A DNA stretch of 64,000 bases, from NCBI RefSeq assembly GCF_004364325.1, contig NZ_SOCP01000001.1, positions 496,001 through 560,000 on the forward strand, in the 5' to 3' direction. Within the stretch, counting starts at the first letter, position 1; every line of letters begins with the position of its first letter. The translations under genes were made by a program, and so were the position numbers. This document shows, piece after piece, positions 23,766 through 32,412 of the stretch. The notes beneath the pieces were generated by a model that made no database searches, was not told the DNA's origin, and saw nothing but the letters and a program-made list of their open reading frames with translations. This DNA is from Actinophytocola oryzae (GTDB lineage Bacteria > Actinomycetota > Actinomycetes > Mycobacteriales > Pseudonocardiaceae).

Positions 23766-25720
23766 CGCACACCCCGCCGGGCCGTCGCGACCCGGGCCAG
23801 CGCCAGCTCGGCGAGGTCCGCCGCGTCCTGGGTGGTAAGCCGCCGGTCGACCACCAGCGCCACGAGGCCCAGCTCCAGGTCCTCCCCGGCGCCGATCACG
23901 CACGGGGTGTCCCACGCGAGCGCGGGTCCCGCGCCGACGTAGTCCGCGACCCGGACGAACCACGGCCTGGGCTCGGCGCGGTCGTCCTGCACCAGGACCA
24001 CCGAGGTCCACTCCCTGCCGTACCGGCCGCCGAACGCGAGCCACGACGAGCGCGACCCGTGCGCGCCTGACTCCGCCGACGCGTCCGCCGTCAGCACCTC
24101 GGTCGACTCGGCCGACACCAGCCGGCAGAAGATCCCGCCGTAGCCGGCACCGGGCCTGCCCCGCAGCGCCGGGCTGGAGATCGTCGCGCCTGCCGGGGCG
24201 GTCAGCCTGCTGTGCCAGCCGAGTGCCCACGCCTGCGCCTCGGGGATGATCACGCCGGTCAGCTCGCGGTGCTCGACGAGCTGCTGGCGGTCGTGCTGGT
24301 CGGCCCAGGTGAGCGACTCGTGCAGGCGCGACCCGTCCTCGTCCAGCTCCACCCCGGTGCTGATCTGCCGCCCGTGGTTGCGCAGCAGCGTGGGGCCCTG
24401 GCCGGGCAGGAACGTGCGCCCACCCCAGTAGGACGTCCCGTCGACGTCCGCGATCGTGAGCGAGAGGCCGTAGTGGTGGCGGTGGTCGACCGGGCTGAGG
24501 TCGGTCACCGTGCGGCCGGTCAGCGACCGCATCGGGTGCAGGTAGGGCCGGGGGCTGTGCACCTGCGGCATGCCCGTGCCGTCGGAGTACCGCGTGAGCG
24601 GCAGGTCCTGGTGTTCGAGCACGGCGCCGACGGCGTCGATCCGCCACCGCGCCTCGCCGACCGCCCGCTCCAGCTCCGCCCCGCCGGGCCCCGGCGCGGG
24701 CATCCCGAGGCGCCGCGCGGGCGGCACCGGACCGCTGCTGGCCCGCACGACCAGCTCGGGCGCGATCGTCTCCGGCGGCGACTCGGCGTCGGCGTCCTCG
24801 ATGGCCAGCACGAGCCGCTCCCACGCACGCCTGCCGAGCGCGAACTGCGAGACGCTCGCCGTGGTCAGCGACGGGGTCGCGTAGCGGGACAGCTCGATGC
24901 CGTCGAACCCGGTGACCGAGATGTCGCCGGGCACGGCGACACCCGTCTCGTTGAGCCTGGCCAGCAGCCCGAACGCGACGAGGTCGTTGAACGCCAGCGC
25001 ACCGGTGGACCGGCTCTCCAGGACCTCGTCGGCGACGCGGTAGCCGTCCTCGATCGTGGTCCCGGCGGGGATCACCCGCACGCGCAGGAACGGGTGGCGC
25101 CGCTGCGCCTCCTCCAGCCCGGACAGGCGGGCCCGGTTCGACGCGGCGACCGGCGGCCCCGCGAGGTAGGCGAGGTCGCGGTGGCCGAGGCCGACGAGGT
25201 GGTCGACGATCGCCGCCATGCCGTGGGCGTAGTCGACCGAGAGCGTCTGCGCGCCCTCGACCGGCCGGTTGAGCACGATGAGCGGCGCCGCCCTGGCCAG
25301 GAGGGAGTTCAGCTCCTCGTCCGGCATGCGGGGGCTCGCGAGGATGAGGGCGTCGCAACGCAGCCGAGCCTCCAGCGCGGCCTCGGCCTCCTCGTTCGGG
25401 ATCTCGCCCGTCTCCGCGACGAGCACCCGGTAACCGCTCTCCGCGGCGGCCGCCATGGCCCCGCGCAGCACTTGCTGGAACATCGGGTTGCCGAGGTCGG
25501 GGACGACGAGTGCGACCGTGTTGGTGCGCCCGAGCGACAGGCTGCGCGCGATGTTGCTCGGCCGGTACTGGAGCCGGTCGGCGGCGGCGTGGACGCGCTC
25601 GGCGATCTCCGGGGCGACGGAGGTCCTGCCGTTCATCACCCTCGACACCGTCGCGCGGGACACCCCCGCCGCGGCGGCGACCTCCTCGATGGTGCTCGCA
25701 CCCTTGAACGACCGTGCCAT
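23762..25720 (-). CDS. LacI-family regulator fused to a DUF6807/PmoA-like domain
   Basis: A 652-residue protein, about twice the LacI-family norm. Residues 8-54 hold the LacI helix-turn-helix and hinge helix (STIEEVAAAAGVSRATVS, then IARSLS). Residues about 60-335 are a periplasmic-binding-like effector domain with the typical NPMFQQVLRGA and VTGFDGIELS segments. The remaining 300 residues match the DUF6807/PmoA-like family (HPMRSLTGRTVTD, VDHRHHYGLS, LRNHGRQ). That family is often next to sugar oxidoreductases, and its methane-oxygenase name is misleading. The ATG overlaps the GH43 stop by one base (TAATG), and the stop overlaps the oxidoreductase start. It probably represses its own operon and the facing transporter genes through ACCGGT palindromes. 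Confidence 0.9.
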   Translation of the reverse strand: MARSFKGASTIEEVAAAAGVSRATVSRVMNGRTSVAPEIAERVHAAADRLQYRPSNIARSLSLGRTNTVALVVPDLGNPMFQQVLRGAMAAAAESGYRVLVAETGEIPNEEAEAALEARLRCDALILASPRMPDEELNSLLARAAPLIVLNRPVEGAQTLSVDYAHGMAAIVDHLVGLGHRDLAYLAGPPVAASNRARLSGLEEAQRRHPFLRVRVIPAGTTIEDGYRVADEVLESRSTGALAFNDLVAFGLLARLNETGVAVPGDISVTGFDGIELSRYATPSLTTASVSQFALGRRAWERLVLAIEDADAESPPETIAPELVVRASSGPVPPARRLGMPAPGPGGAELERAVGEARWRIDAVGAVLEHQDLPLTRYSDGTGMPQVHSPRPYLHPMRSLTGRTVTDLSPVDHRHHYGLSLTIADVDGTSYWGGRTFLPGQGPTLLRNHGRQISTGVELDEDGSRLHESLTWADQHDRQQLVEHRELTGVIIPEAQAWALGWHSRLTAPAGATISSPALRGRPGAGYGGIFCRLVSAESTEVLTADASAESGAHGSRSSWLAFGGRYGREWTSVVLVQDDRAEPRPWFVRVADYVGAGPALAWDTPCVIGAGEDLELGLVALVVDRRLTTQDAADLAELALARVATARRGVR

Positions 25721-27252
25721 TACTTCGCGACCTCTTCCGAGTTGACCAGCTCGACCGACACCCCGGCGAACGCTACGTGGTCCTTCCCGTCCGGCAACCC
25801 GAGCGGGGCGGTCGCGAACAGCCCGACATCCGCGCCGATCCAGTGCCCGGCCCTGGCCGGGAACACGCTGTCGACCGGCCGCCACGCGCCGTGCACCCGC
25901 CAGGCGAAGGCGATCACGCCCTCGGCGTCGCAGTGTGCCCGGACCGCCACGGTGCGCGTGCCGGGTGGCAGGACCTCCTGGGCGAGCGTGACCTCCCGCC
26001 TGCCGCCGGTGGAACGGCGGCAGACCACGTGCAGGCCTGCCGGGGTCTCCTCGAGGCCGACCCAGGCGTACTCCCCGCCGAGCACGACCAGACCGGCCCT
26101 GGTGCCGGGCTCCGCGGGACCGAGCGTCAGCGACGTCGTCCACGTCGACGGCCGCCCGGGCAGCTGCTGGCCGAGGACCCGCGGCAGCAGCCGCAGGTCG
26201 CCGACGTCGTCCGGGAGCACCCGCAGGTGCAGCGTGCCGTCGCCGGGCAGCAGGCACCAGTCCGGGTCGGGGTTGGCCTGCCAGTACCACCTCGGCGCGA
26301 GGGTCGTCGTGGTGAAGTCGTCGCCGCGTTCCGGTTCCCGTTGCGGCAGCACGGATCCCGTGGGCCGGGGGTGGGTGCGCACGGGCTCGCCGCTCGTCGC
26401 GTCCGGTGCGGCGGCGCCGATGACGGGCCAGCCGTCCGGCCGCCAGGTCATCGGCTGGAGGTGCACGACGCGGCCGAACACGCCGCGGTCCTGGAAGTGC
26501 AGGAACCAGTGCTCGCCGTCGGGCGTCTCGACCCACGCGCCCTGGTGCGGCCCGTTGACGTCGGTGCCGCCCTGCGTGAGCACGACCCTGCCCTCGTACG
26601 GGCCGGTGATGTCACGGGCGCGGAACACCGACTGCCAGCCGGTCGTGACCCCGCCGGACGGGGCGAAGATCCAGTACCAGCCGTCGCGCCGGTGGATCTT
26701 GGGCCCTTCCAGGGTGTGGTGGCCGGGCAGCTCGTCGCCGTCGATGACCGTGCGGGGGGTGCCGACGAGTTCCGTCAGCCCGGGGTCGACCTCGACGAGC
26801 GTGAGCCGGTTCGCGAGGCCGCTGCGGCTGTGTGCCCAGCCGTGCACGAGGTAGGCGCGGCCGTCGTCGTCCCAGAACGGGCACGGGTCGATGAGCCCGA
26901 TGCCGGCGAGCAGCAACCGGGGCGGCGACCACGGACCCCTGGGGTCCGCCGCGCTCAGCACGAAGATGCCGTGGTCGGGGTCGGGGTAGGTGATGTGGAA
27001 GGTCCCGTCGTGGTGGCGGATGCTCGGCGCCCAGACGCCGGAGCCGTGCCGGGGCAGGCGGTAGTGCGCCTCGGGTGGCAACGCGGGCAGTGCCCTCGCG
27101 ACGACCTCCCAGCCGACCAGGTCGCGCGAGTGCAGGACCGGGAGGCCGGGCGCGCGGTTGAAGCTGGAGACGACCATGTAGTAGTCGTCTCCCACCCGTA
27201 CGACGTCCGGGTCCGGCCAGTCGGCGTTGAGCACTGGGTTCGTGAAGTCCAT
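25720..27252 (-). CDS. Glycoside hydrolase family 43, xylosidase/arabinofuranosidase type
   Basis: A 510-residue protein without a signal peptide, so probably cytosolic and acting on imported oligosaccharides. The N-terminal five-bladed-propeller domain shows the three GH43 catalytic acids in context: the base Asp in NADWPDPDV near residue 11, the pKa-setting Asp in GLIDPCPFWDD, and the acid Glu in HTLEGPKI. The C-terminal 200 residues look like the beta-sandwich common in GH43 beta-xylosidases. The ATG at 27252 follows GGCAGGAGG. It is the first gene of the operon GH43, LacI fusion, oxidoreductase. Activity on xylo- or arabino-oligosaccharides is inferred. Confidence 0.9.
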   Translation of the reverse strand: MDFTNPVLNADWPDPDVVRVGDDYYMVVSSFNRAPGLPVLHSRDLVGWEVVARALPALPPEAHYRLPRHGSGVWAPSIRHHDGTFHITYPDPDHGIFVLSAADPRGPWSPPRLLLAGIGLIDPCPFWDDDGRAYLVHGWAHSRSGLANRLTLVEVDPGLTELVGTPRTVIDGDELPGHHTLEGPKIHRRDGWYWIFAPSGGVTTGWQSVFRARDITGPYEGRVVLTQGGTDVNGPHQGAWVETPDGEHWFLHFQDRGVFGRVVHLQPMTWRPDGWPVIGAAAPDATSGEPVRTHPRPTGSVLPQREPERGDDFTTTTLAPRWYWQANPDPDWCLLPGDGTLHLRVLPDDVGDLRLLPRVLGQQLPGRPSTWTTSLTLGPAEPGTRAGLVVLGGEYAWVGLEETPAGLHVVCRRSTGGRREVTLAQEVLPPGTRTVAVRAHCDAEGVIAFAWRVHGAWRPVDSVFPARAGHWIGADVGLFATAPLGLPDGKDHVAFAGVSVELVNSEEVAK

Positions 27253-27294
27253 CGACGAGCCTCCTGCCAGAGGTTTGCGCCCTTTGCGCCTATA

Positions 27295-27308
27295 GGAAAC
27301 CGGTTCCC
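27295..27308. promoter_or_regulatory. LacI-type operator O1 (GGAAACCGGTTCCC)
   Basis: Near-perfect palindrome centred on AACCGGTT (centre 27301.5), 43 bases before the GH43 start in the divergent control region. LacI-family operators commonly have a central CG inside such a palindrome. Its regulator is probably the adjacent LacI fusion. Confidence 0.7.
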
Positions 27309-27328
27309 CAGCTGTTACCGTAGCCGAC

Positions 27329-27344
27329 GGTAAACCGGTTTCCC
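27329..27344. promoter_or_regulatory. LacI-type operator O2 (GGTAAACCGGTTTCCC)
   Basis: Perfect 10-bp palindrome AAACCGGTTT with matching flanks, 35 bp centre to centre from O1 and about 46 bases before the binding-protein start. It is placed to control the ABC binding-protein gene and, with O1, the divergent pair. Confidence 0.7.
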
Positions 27345-27389
27345 AACCGGCGAGCAAGTCAACTCAAAGACGAGATGAGGTGCGTGACC

Positions 27390-28727
27390 ATGGGACTGCG
27401 AGGGCGGCTGGTCGGCCTGGCCGCAGTCGTGGCGGCACTGGTGATCGGCGGCTGCGCCGGCCCGGGCAGCGGTGACCAGGCTCCCCCGAAGGCCGCGACG
27501 GCGGACTGGGGCAAGGCCGAGGGCACCGTCGAGTTCTGGGACACCAATGCCAACCCCCGGCTCACCGAGGAGTGGCAGGGGCTGATCTCGGACTTCCAAA
27601 AGGAAAACCCGAAGATCAAGGTCAACTACGTCGGCCTGCCCAACTCCTCCTACCTGCAGAAGGTGCAGAACGCGCTGGCCACCGGGGAGATCCCCGACGT
27701 TCTGCTGATCGGCAACGACATCGCGAGCCTCATCGCGCAGAAGGCGCTGGTGCCACTGGACGACGCGCTGAAGGAGGGCAAGCTCTCCGACAAGATCGAC
27801 AAGGACATGGTCGAGAACGAGCGGGTCAACTCGGCCGACCGCAAGATCTACAAGGCGCCGCTGACCGCCCTCTCGGACGTCATCTGGTACCGCAAGGACT
27901 GGCTCACCCAGGCGAACCTGAAGGCACCGAAGAGCTACGACGAGTTCTTCGCCGACGCCGAGAAGCTCACCGACCCGGGTGCGAACCGGTTCGGGTTCGC
28001 GTTCCGCGGCGGCCCCGGCTCGATGCCGCCGATGATCGCCATGACCTACGGCCAGTCGGGCGTCGGGGAGTTCTTCACCAAGGACGGCAAGGCCACCCTC
28101 GACGACAAGGCCAACATCAAGGCCTTCAAACGCTACGTGGGGCTGTACGGCACGGTAAGCGCGGCGGCCGACATCTCGAACGACTACCCCAAGATCGTCG
28201 CGGCGTTCGACGGCGGCTCGGCGTGGGCCATGCACCACAACCTCGGTTCGTTCCAGGACCACGTCACGGCCCTCGGCGCGGACAACGTCGAAGGCGTGGC
28301 GCCGTTCCCGAACAAGGACGGGGTGATCACGTCGACGAGCCCGTCCATCTCCGGGCTGAGCATCCTGGCCGGCAGCAAGCAGAAGGCCGCGGCCTGGAAG
28401 TTCGTGGAGTACATGAGCACCACGGGCAACTCCGAGTGGGCCGAGACGGTCGGCCAGGTGCCCGCCAACCTCGACGCGCAGAAGGACCCGTGGGTCACGC
28501 AGGCGCAGCCACTGGAGGCGGTCGTCAAGACGGCGGCCAACCCGAAGACGCAGTTCGTGCGGCTGCCGACCTACCTGCCCGACTGGGGCTCGATCCTCAA
28601 GACCGAGATGGAGCCGGACTTCCAGGCGGTGCTGCAGAAGACGATGACACCGGAGGACTTCCTGTCGAAGTACGCCGACCGCTTCGAGAAGGCGTTGGCC
28701 GAGTACAAGGAACACGGCGGGAAGTAA
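27390..28727 (+). CDS. ABC sugar transporter substrate-binding lipoprotein
   Basis: A 445-residue extracytoplasmic solute-binding protein (family 1). The signal peptide ends in the lipobox VIGGC, with Cys near residue 22 as the lipid anchor. The mature part has typical segments such as VEFWDTNANPRLTEEW, IPDVLLIGNDIASL and SGLSILAGSKQKAAAWKFVEY. I prefer ATG 27390 over ATG 27375 because GAGG lies nine bases before it and the signal then begins directly. It faces the GH43 operon across two operators. The two permeases lie downstream on the other strand, and no ATP-binding subunit is encoded here. A shared MsiK-type ATPase is the usual partner in such actinobacterial systems. Confidence 0.92.
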   Translation: MGLRGRLVGLAAVVAALVIGGCAGPGSGDQAPPKAATADWGKAEGTVEFWDTNANPRLTEEWQGLISDFQKENPKIKVNYVGLPNSSYLQKVQNALATGEIPDVLLIGNDIASLIAQKALVPLDDALKEGKLSDKIDKDMVENERVNSADRKIYKAPLTALSDVIWYRKDWLTQANLKAPKSYDEFFADAEKLTDPGANRFGFAFRGGPGSMPPMIAMTYGQSGVGEFFTKDGKATLDDKANIKAFKRYVGLYGTVSAAADISNDYPKIVAAFDGGSAWAMHHNLGSFQDHVTALGADNVEGVAPFPNKDGVITSTSPSISGLSILAGSKQKAAAWKFVEYMSTTGNSEWAETVGQVPANLDAQKDPWVTQAQPLEAVVKTAANPKTQFVRLPTYLPDWGSILKTEMEPDFQAVLQKTMTPEDFLSKYADRFEKALAEYKEHGGK

Positions 28728-28751
28728 GCCGCGCCGGTGCCGCTGGTTTGT

Positions 28752-28780
28752 GCTGAAGGGCGCCTCCGTGACGCTGGGAC
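28752..28780. repeat. Degenerate single copy of the 30-bp repeat
   Basis: GCTGAAGGGCGCCTCCGTGA followed by CGCTGGGA matches the 30-bp unit with a mismatch in the right arm, 24 bases after the binding-protein stop. Confidence 0.6.
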
Positions 28781-28829
28781 CTGGATCCCACAACCGGCTT
28801 GGGCGTTTCGGTGGTGCGACCAACTCTTC

Positions 28830-28858
28830 CCGGGCCGGGCGCTTCGCGCCCGGCCCGG
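28830..28858. terminator. Terminator hairpin after the binding-protein gene
   Basis: Perfect 13-bp stem (28830-28842 with 28846-28858) with a TTC loop, about 100 bases after the stop of the solute-binding protein. Confidence 0.75.
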
Positions 28859-28916
28859 AGCGGTGGTCTGCCGGGATGCAGGCGGTGGTGCGCCGTCACC
28901 GATGCGCCGACCCGTT

Positions 28917-29264
28917 GCACTGAAGGACGCCTTCATAACGTTCGGCTCGCCCCAGTGCACTGAAGGGCGCCTTCGTAACGCCCAGCGCACTGAAGGGCGC
29001 CTTCGTAACGTTCGGCTCGTCCCTGTGCACTGAAGGGCGCCTTCGTAACGCCCAGCGCACTGAAGGGCGCCTTCGTAACGTTCGGCTCGTCCCTGTGCAC
29101 TGAAGGGCGCCTTCGTAACGCCCAGCGCACTGAAGGGCGCCTTCGTAACGTTCGGCTCGTCCCTGTGCACTGAAGGGCGCCTTCGTAACGCCCAGCGCAC
29201 TGAAGGGCGCCTTCGTAACGTTCGGCTCACCCCTGTGCACTGAAGGGCGCCTTCGTAACGATTG
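28917..29264. repeat. Array of ten 30/40-bp palindromic repeats
   Basis: Ten copies of GCACTGAAGGGCGCCTTCGT plus AACG, with GAAGG starting near 28922, 28962, 28992, 29032, 29062, 29102, 29132, 29172, 29202 and 29242. Spacing alternates between 30 (CCCAGC linker) and 40 bases (TTCGGCTCGTCCCTGT linker), giving a 70-bp higher-order unit. Each copy can form a short hairpin from GAAGG and CCTTC. No gene is evident in 28728-29451 other than these repeats and two terminators. Confidence 0.95.
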
Positions 29265-29330
29265 GCTCGCGTCCGCTGTGGACCTTCCACCTGGGGTTTA
29301 CCGTTCGGCGGTTGGAAAGTGCGTCGTGGA

Positions 29331-29357
29331 CGGGCGGGGCGCGCAGTGCCCCGCCCG
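29331..29357. terminator. Terminator hairpin after the hydrolase gene
   Basis: 10-bp stem (29331-29340 with 29348-29357, 7-base loop) about 95 bases beyond the stop of the minus-strand hydrolase. Confidence 0.6.
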
Positions 29358-29451
29358 CGAAGCGGTCCGGCAGCCCGTCGCGGATCCAGGCCGAACGGTG
29401 GATCCACGCTGGGGCGACTGTGGCTCCGCCGTGGGGCGACGAAGGCGTCCG

Positions 29452-30507
29452 TCAGTGCAATCGCCGGCACGCGGTGAGGAACGTGGTCGCCAACTCCTGC
29501 ATGGGCCCGTCAAAACGGTGGGGACCGGCCACGGTGACCCCCACGTAGTTCCCGACCGCTCCGGCGAACCGCCCACGCAGCAAGGCGTCGGCGCGAGCCA
29601 TGCCCTCGGCCGGGAACAACGCGTCCTCGGCGGCATACAGCACGAGCTGGTCGTGCTCCCCCCTGGCGAAAGCGACGTCGGGCCAGTCCCGGCCGTCACA
29701 CAGCCCCGGGGCCGCGAACAGCCACGAGTGCGCGTCGAGGTAAGCGGGCAACAGCTCGTCCACAGTGGACATCATGCACGCGATGACACTGGCCATTATC
29801 CGCGTGTCCAGCGCCGTCAGCACGGCCGCCCGCCCACCCCCACCGGAGAACCCGACCACCCCGACACCGTCGACATACGGAAGACCGTCCAGAACCTCGA
29901 GCGCGGTGAGGTCGTCATGCGCGACGGCACCCGCGAACGACGTGCCCATCACCCCGGCGTACTTGGCGACCGTCGACTCGTGCAGTGCCGCCGCGGCATC
30001 GTAGTCGGCTTCCTGGCCGGCCGCCCGGAGAGTGTCGCGCAACCGCCACGGCGGCGTCGACAGGTCGAAACGACGTGAACCCCACGAGAACGCGTCGTGC
30101 GCGAGCACCGCGAAACCCGCCCGGGCAAGCCGTTCCGCGAGTGCCGAGCCGCCGTAGTGCCCACGGCGCAGCCGTTCCGCCACCGGCGACGACGAGGTGA
30201 TCAGCCGCTCGGCGCCGACGCTCTTGACCCCCGCGTGGCAGTGCAGCGCCAGGATCCCGGGCAGCCTCGACGGCCTCGGTGACGGGACGACCAGCCACGC
30301 CCGGGTCGGCGGCCCGAAAGCCGTCCGCCAGCGCAGTTCCGTCGTCTCCAGCCCCTCGGACCGCCACGCACGTCCCGGTTCCGGCGTGGGGCTCGTCGGC
30401 GCCAGTACGCCGAGTCGCCCGGCCAGTTCGCCGTCGAGGCGCTCACCCGTTCGCCACGCCGCGGGCCAGTCCTCGTAGCCGCCGATCGCGGACGGCCGTG
30501 CGGTCAG
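29452..30507 (-). CDS. Alpha/beta hydrolase, acetyl-xylan-esterase/dienelactone-hydrolase-like, probable CTG start
   Basis: Cytosolic serine hydrolase. The nucleophile motif is GFSGGGGR, the acid is probably Asp in AAEDALFP, and the His lies in GPHRFDGP near the C-terminus. The obvious start is GTG 30183 (243 residues), but the frame stays open upstream and reads as protein: GGYEDWPAAWRTGERL, then LPGILALHCHAGVKS, which is the first core strand and oxyanion region of this fold. No ATG, GTG or TTG occurs in that extension. CTG at 30507 overlaps the permease stop as CTGA, mirroring the ATGA overlap of the preceding gene pair, and gives 351 residues. It is the last gene of the permease operon and may remove acyl groups from imported sugars. 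The fold is well supported; the start is inferred. Confidence 0.78.
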   Translation of the reverse strand: MTARPSAIGGYEDWPAAWRTGERLDGELAGRLGVLAPTSPTPEPGRAWRSEGLETTELRWRTAFGPPTRAWLVVPSPRPSRLPGILALHCHAGVKSVGAERLITSSSPVAERLRRGHYGGSALAERLARAGFAVLAHDAFSWGSRRFDLSTPPWRLRDTLRAAGQEADYDAAAALHESTVAKYAGVMGTSFAGAVAHDDLTALEVLDGLPYVDGVGVVGFSGGGGRAAVLTALDTRIMASVIACMMSTVDELLPAYLDAHSWLFAAPGLCDGRDWPDVAFARGEHDQLVLYAAEDALFPAEGMARADALLRGRFAGAVGNYVGVTVAGPHRFDGPMQELATTFLTACRRLH

Positions 30508-31388
30508 CCCTTCACCGCCCCGGCCGAGAGTCCCTGCACCAGGTAGCGCTGTACATAGGCGAACACGAGCACGACCGGCACCACGGCCACGACCCCGCCC
30601 GCGGCGAGCGCGCCGAAGTCCACACTGTACTCACCGAGCATGTAGCTCAGCCCGACCGGCACCGTGAACTGGTCCTGCGAGTTCAGGAACATCAGGGCGA
30701 ACAGGAAGTTGTTCCACGCCGAGATGAACGCGAACGAGCTGATGGCCACGATTCCCGGGCGCAGCAACGGGAGCACGGTCGCCAGGAACCCGCGGAACCG
30801 GCCGCAGCCGTCGATCCACGCGGCCTCCTCCAGCTCGATCGGGATATTCCTGACGAACCCGGCCATCAGCATCAGCGACAGCGGCAGGTGGAACACGACG
30901 TCCGCGACGACGATGCTCCACAGCGTGTTGATCAGGAACGTCGCGCGGAAGATGTCGAACAGCGGGATCAGCATCATCGCGCCGGGGATGAACTGCGTGC
31001 ACAGCATCAGCATCATGAACACGCCCTTGCCCCGGAACGAGAACCGGGCGAGCGCGTAGCCGCCGAACAACGCGATCGTGGTGCTCAGGAACACCGTCAG
31101 CACCGCGATGATCACGGAGTTCTTGAAGAACACGGAGAAGCCCGCGCCGTTCCAGACCGTCGAGAAGTGCTCGAGTGTCATCGGCCACGGGAACAGTGCC
31201 GTCGACCCGGCCTCGCGGAACGCGAACAGCAGGATCCAGTAGAACGGCACCAGCGTGAACAGCAGGAACAGTGCGAGCGGCACGTAGATGGCCCAGCGCG
31301 GGGTGCGCCTCGGGTCGGTGTTGCGGCGGGACCGTGGCCTCGCCGCCGGCGGGACCGGGGGAGCCGAGGTGGTCATGGTGAGGCTCAT
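30504..31388 (-). CDS. ABC sugar transporter permease, MalG type
   Basis: A 294-residue inner-membrane permease of the binding-protein-dependent family, with about six hydrophobic segments after a basic, Pro-rich N-terminus. The EAA loop that docks the ATPase is clear: EEAAWIDGCGRFRGF near residue 200. The C-terminus (YVQRYLVQGLSAGAVKG) is the typical MalG-like ending. The ATG at 31388 overlaps the stop of the first permease (ATGA). It works with the other permease and the lipoprotein encoded at 27390 to import a sugar. Confidence 0.93.
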   Translation of the reverse strand: MSLTMTTSAPPVPPAARPRSRRNTDPRRTPRWAIYVPLALFLLFTLVPFYWILLFAFREAGSTALFPWPMTLEHFSTVWNGAGFSVFFKNSVIIAVLTVFLSTTIALFGGYALARFSFRGKGVFMMLMLCTQFIPGAMMLIPLFDIFRATFLINTLWSIVVADVVFHLPLSLMLMAGFVRNIPIELEEAAWIDGCGRFRGFLATVLPLLRPGIVAISSFAFISAWNNFLFALMFLNSQDQFTVPVGLSYMLGEYSVDFGALAAGGVVAVVPVVLVFAYVQRYLVQGLSAGAVKG

Positions 31389-32317
31389 GTGTTCTGGTCC
31401 TTCCCCATGCGCACGAGCCAGAGGTAGGTGAGGGAGAACAACGCCAGTAGCACGAAGGTCGCCATGGTCAGCGCCGAGCCGTAGCCGAACTCCTTGGCGT
31501 CCACGGCAAGGCGCGCGACGTACAGCGGCAGCGTCACCGTCGCGTTGCCGGGGCCGCCGCCGGTCAGCGTGTAGAGCAGGTCGACGTTGTTGAACTCCCA
31601 CACCACCCGCAGCAGGGTCGAGATCGCGATGGCGGTGCGCAGGTGCGGCAGCGTGATCGACCAGAACCGGCGCAGGCGGCCCGCGCCGTCGACCTCGGCC
31701 GACTCGTACTGGTCGCGCGAGATCGACTGCAGGTCGGCGAGGATGAGGATGGCGAAGAACGGGATGCCACGCCACAGCTCGGCGATCACCGCCGCCCAGA
31801 ACGCGGACCCGGCCTCGGCGAGCGGGCTCGTCCCGTAGGAGCCGATGCCCGCGTCGGCGAGGTAGCGGCCGAACCCGGTGGTGGGGTTGTAGATGAGCAG
31901 CCAGATCGTGGTGGTGAGCACCCCGCTGACCGCCCACGGCGCGAAGACCAGCGCCCGCCCGACGGCCCGCCCGACAAACGTCTCGTTGATCACCAGCGCC
32001 AGGGCCAGCCCGAAGACGAGCTGCAGCCCGACCTCGACGAACACCCACTGGGCCGTGAAGACGAGCGACTGCCAGAACAGTGAGTCCTCGGCCATCGTGA
32101 CGTAGTTGTCGAGCCCGACGAACCCGTTGCCCCACGGCTTGGTGACGTTGTAGTCGTAGAGGCTGTAGTAGACGACGCTGCCGATCGGGTAGACCAGGAA
32201 CACCGCGACCAGGATGCCGGCGGGGGCGATCAGCAGGTAGGGCGTCCACCGCTCCCGCCGAGGTCGCCGCCGCCCCGGCGCGACCCCGGCCGTCGCCGGC
32301 GCGTTGAGCACGGCCAT
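31385..32317 (-). CDS. ABC sugar transporter permease, MalF type
   Basis: A 310-residue inner-membrane permease with about six transmembrane segments, starting after a basic N-terminus at YLLIAPAGILVAVFLVYP. The EAA-like loop is YESAEVDGAGRLRRFW near residue 215, and NVDLLYTLTGGGPGNATVTL is the usual MalF/UgpA segment. The ATG at 32317 is preceded by GGCGGAGAAG. It heads the operon permease, permease, hydrolase. An ACCGGT palindrome lies 19-33 bases upstream, where bound repressor would block expression. Confidence 0.93.
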   Translation of the reverse strand: MAVLNAPATAGVAPGRRRPRRERWTPYLLIAPAGILVAVFLVYPIGSVVYYSLYDYNVTKPWGNGFVGLDNYVTMAEDSLFWQSLVFTAQWVFVEVGLQLVFGLALALVINETFVGRAVGRALVFAPWAVSGVLTTTIWLLIYNPTTGFGRYLADAGIGSYGTSPLAEAGSAFWAAVIAELWRGIPFFAILILADLQSISRDQYESAEVDGAGRLRRFWSITLPHLRTAIAISTLLRVVWEFNNVDLLYTLTGGGPGNATVTLPLYVARLAVDAKEFGYGSALTMATFVLLALFSLTYLWLVRMGKDQNT

Positions 32318-32335
32318 TGTGCTTCTCCGCCTCTC

Positions 32336-32350
32336 GGTAACCGGTTTCCC
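32336..32350. promoter_or_regulatory. LacI-type operator O3 (GGTAACCGGTTTCCC)
   Basis: ACCGGT-centred palindrome (centre 32342.5) directly before the first permease gene. It shares the GGTAA/ACCGGTTTCCC form with O2 at 27329, which links the permease operon to the same regulator. Confidence 0.7.
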
Positions 32351-32412
32351 GTCAGTGAAACGTACCGGCCCGCGAAGGTCAATCCCTAGGCTGACGAACG
32401 CAGTGGTCGATT

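Noticed and set aside
28917-29264. CRISPR array
   Set aside because: Repeats are short palindromes, linkers are only two recurring sequences rather than unique spacers, and no cas gene is present.
28571-29470. Arg-rich proteins read through the repeat array on either strand
   Set aside because: The reading is periodic repeat translation (for example YEGALQC, RRRPSV) with no ribosome site. It is non-coding repeat DNA.
29452-30183. Hydrolase starting at GTG 30183
   Set aside because: It would remove the first core strand (LALHCHAG) and the oxyanion region. The upstream frame reads as protein up to the permease stop.
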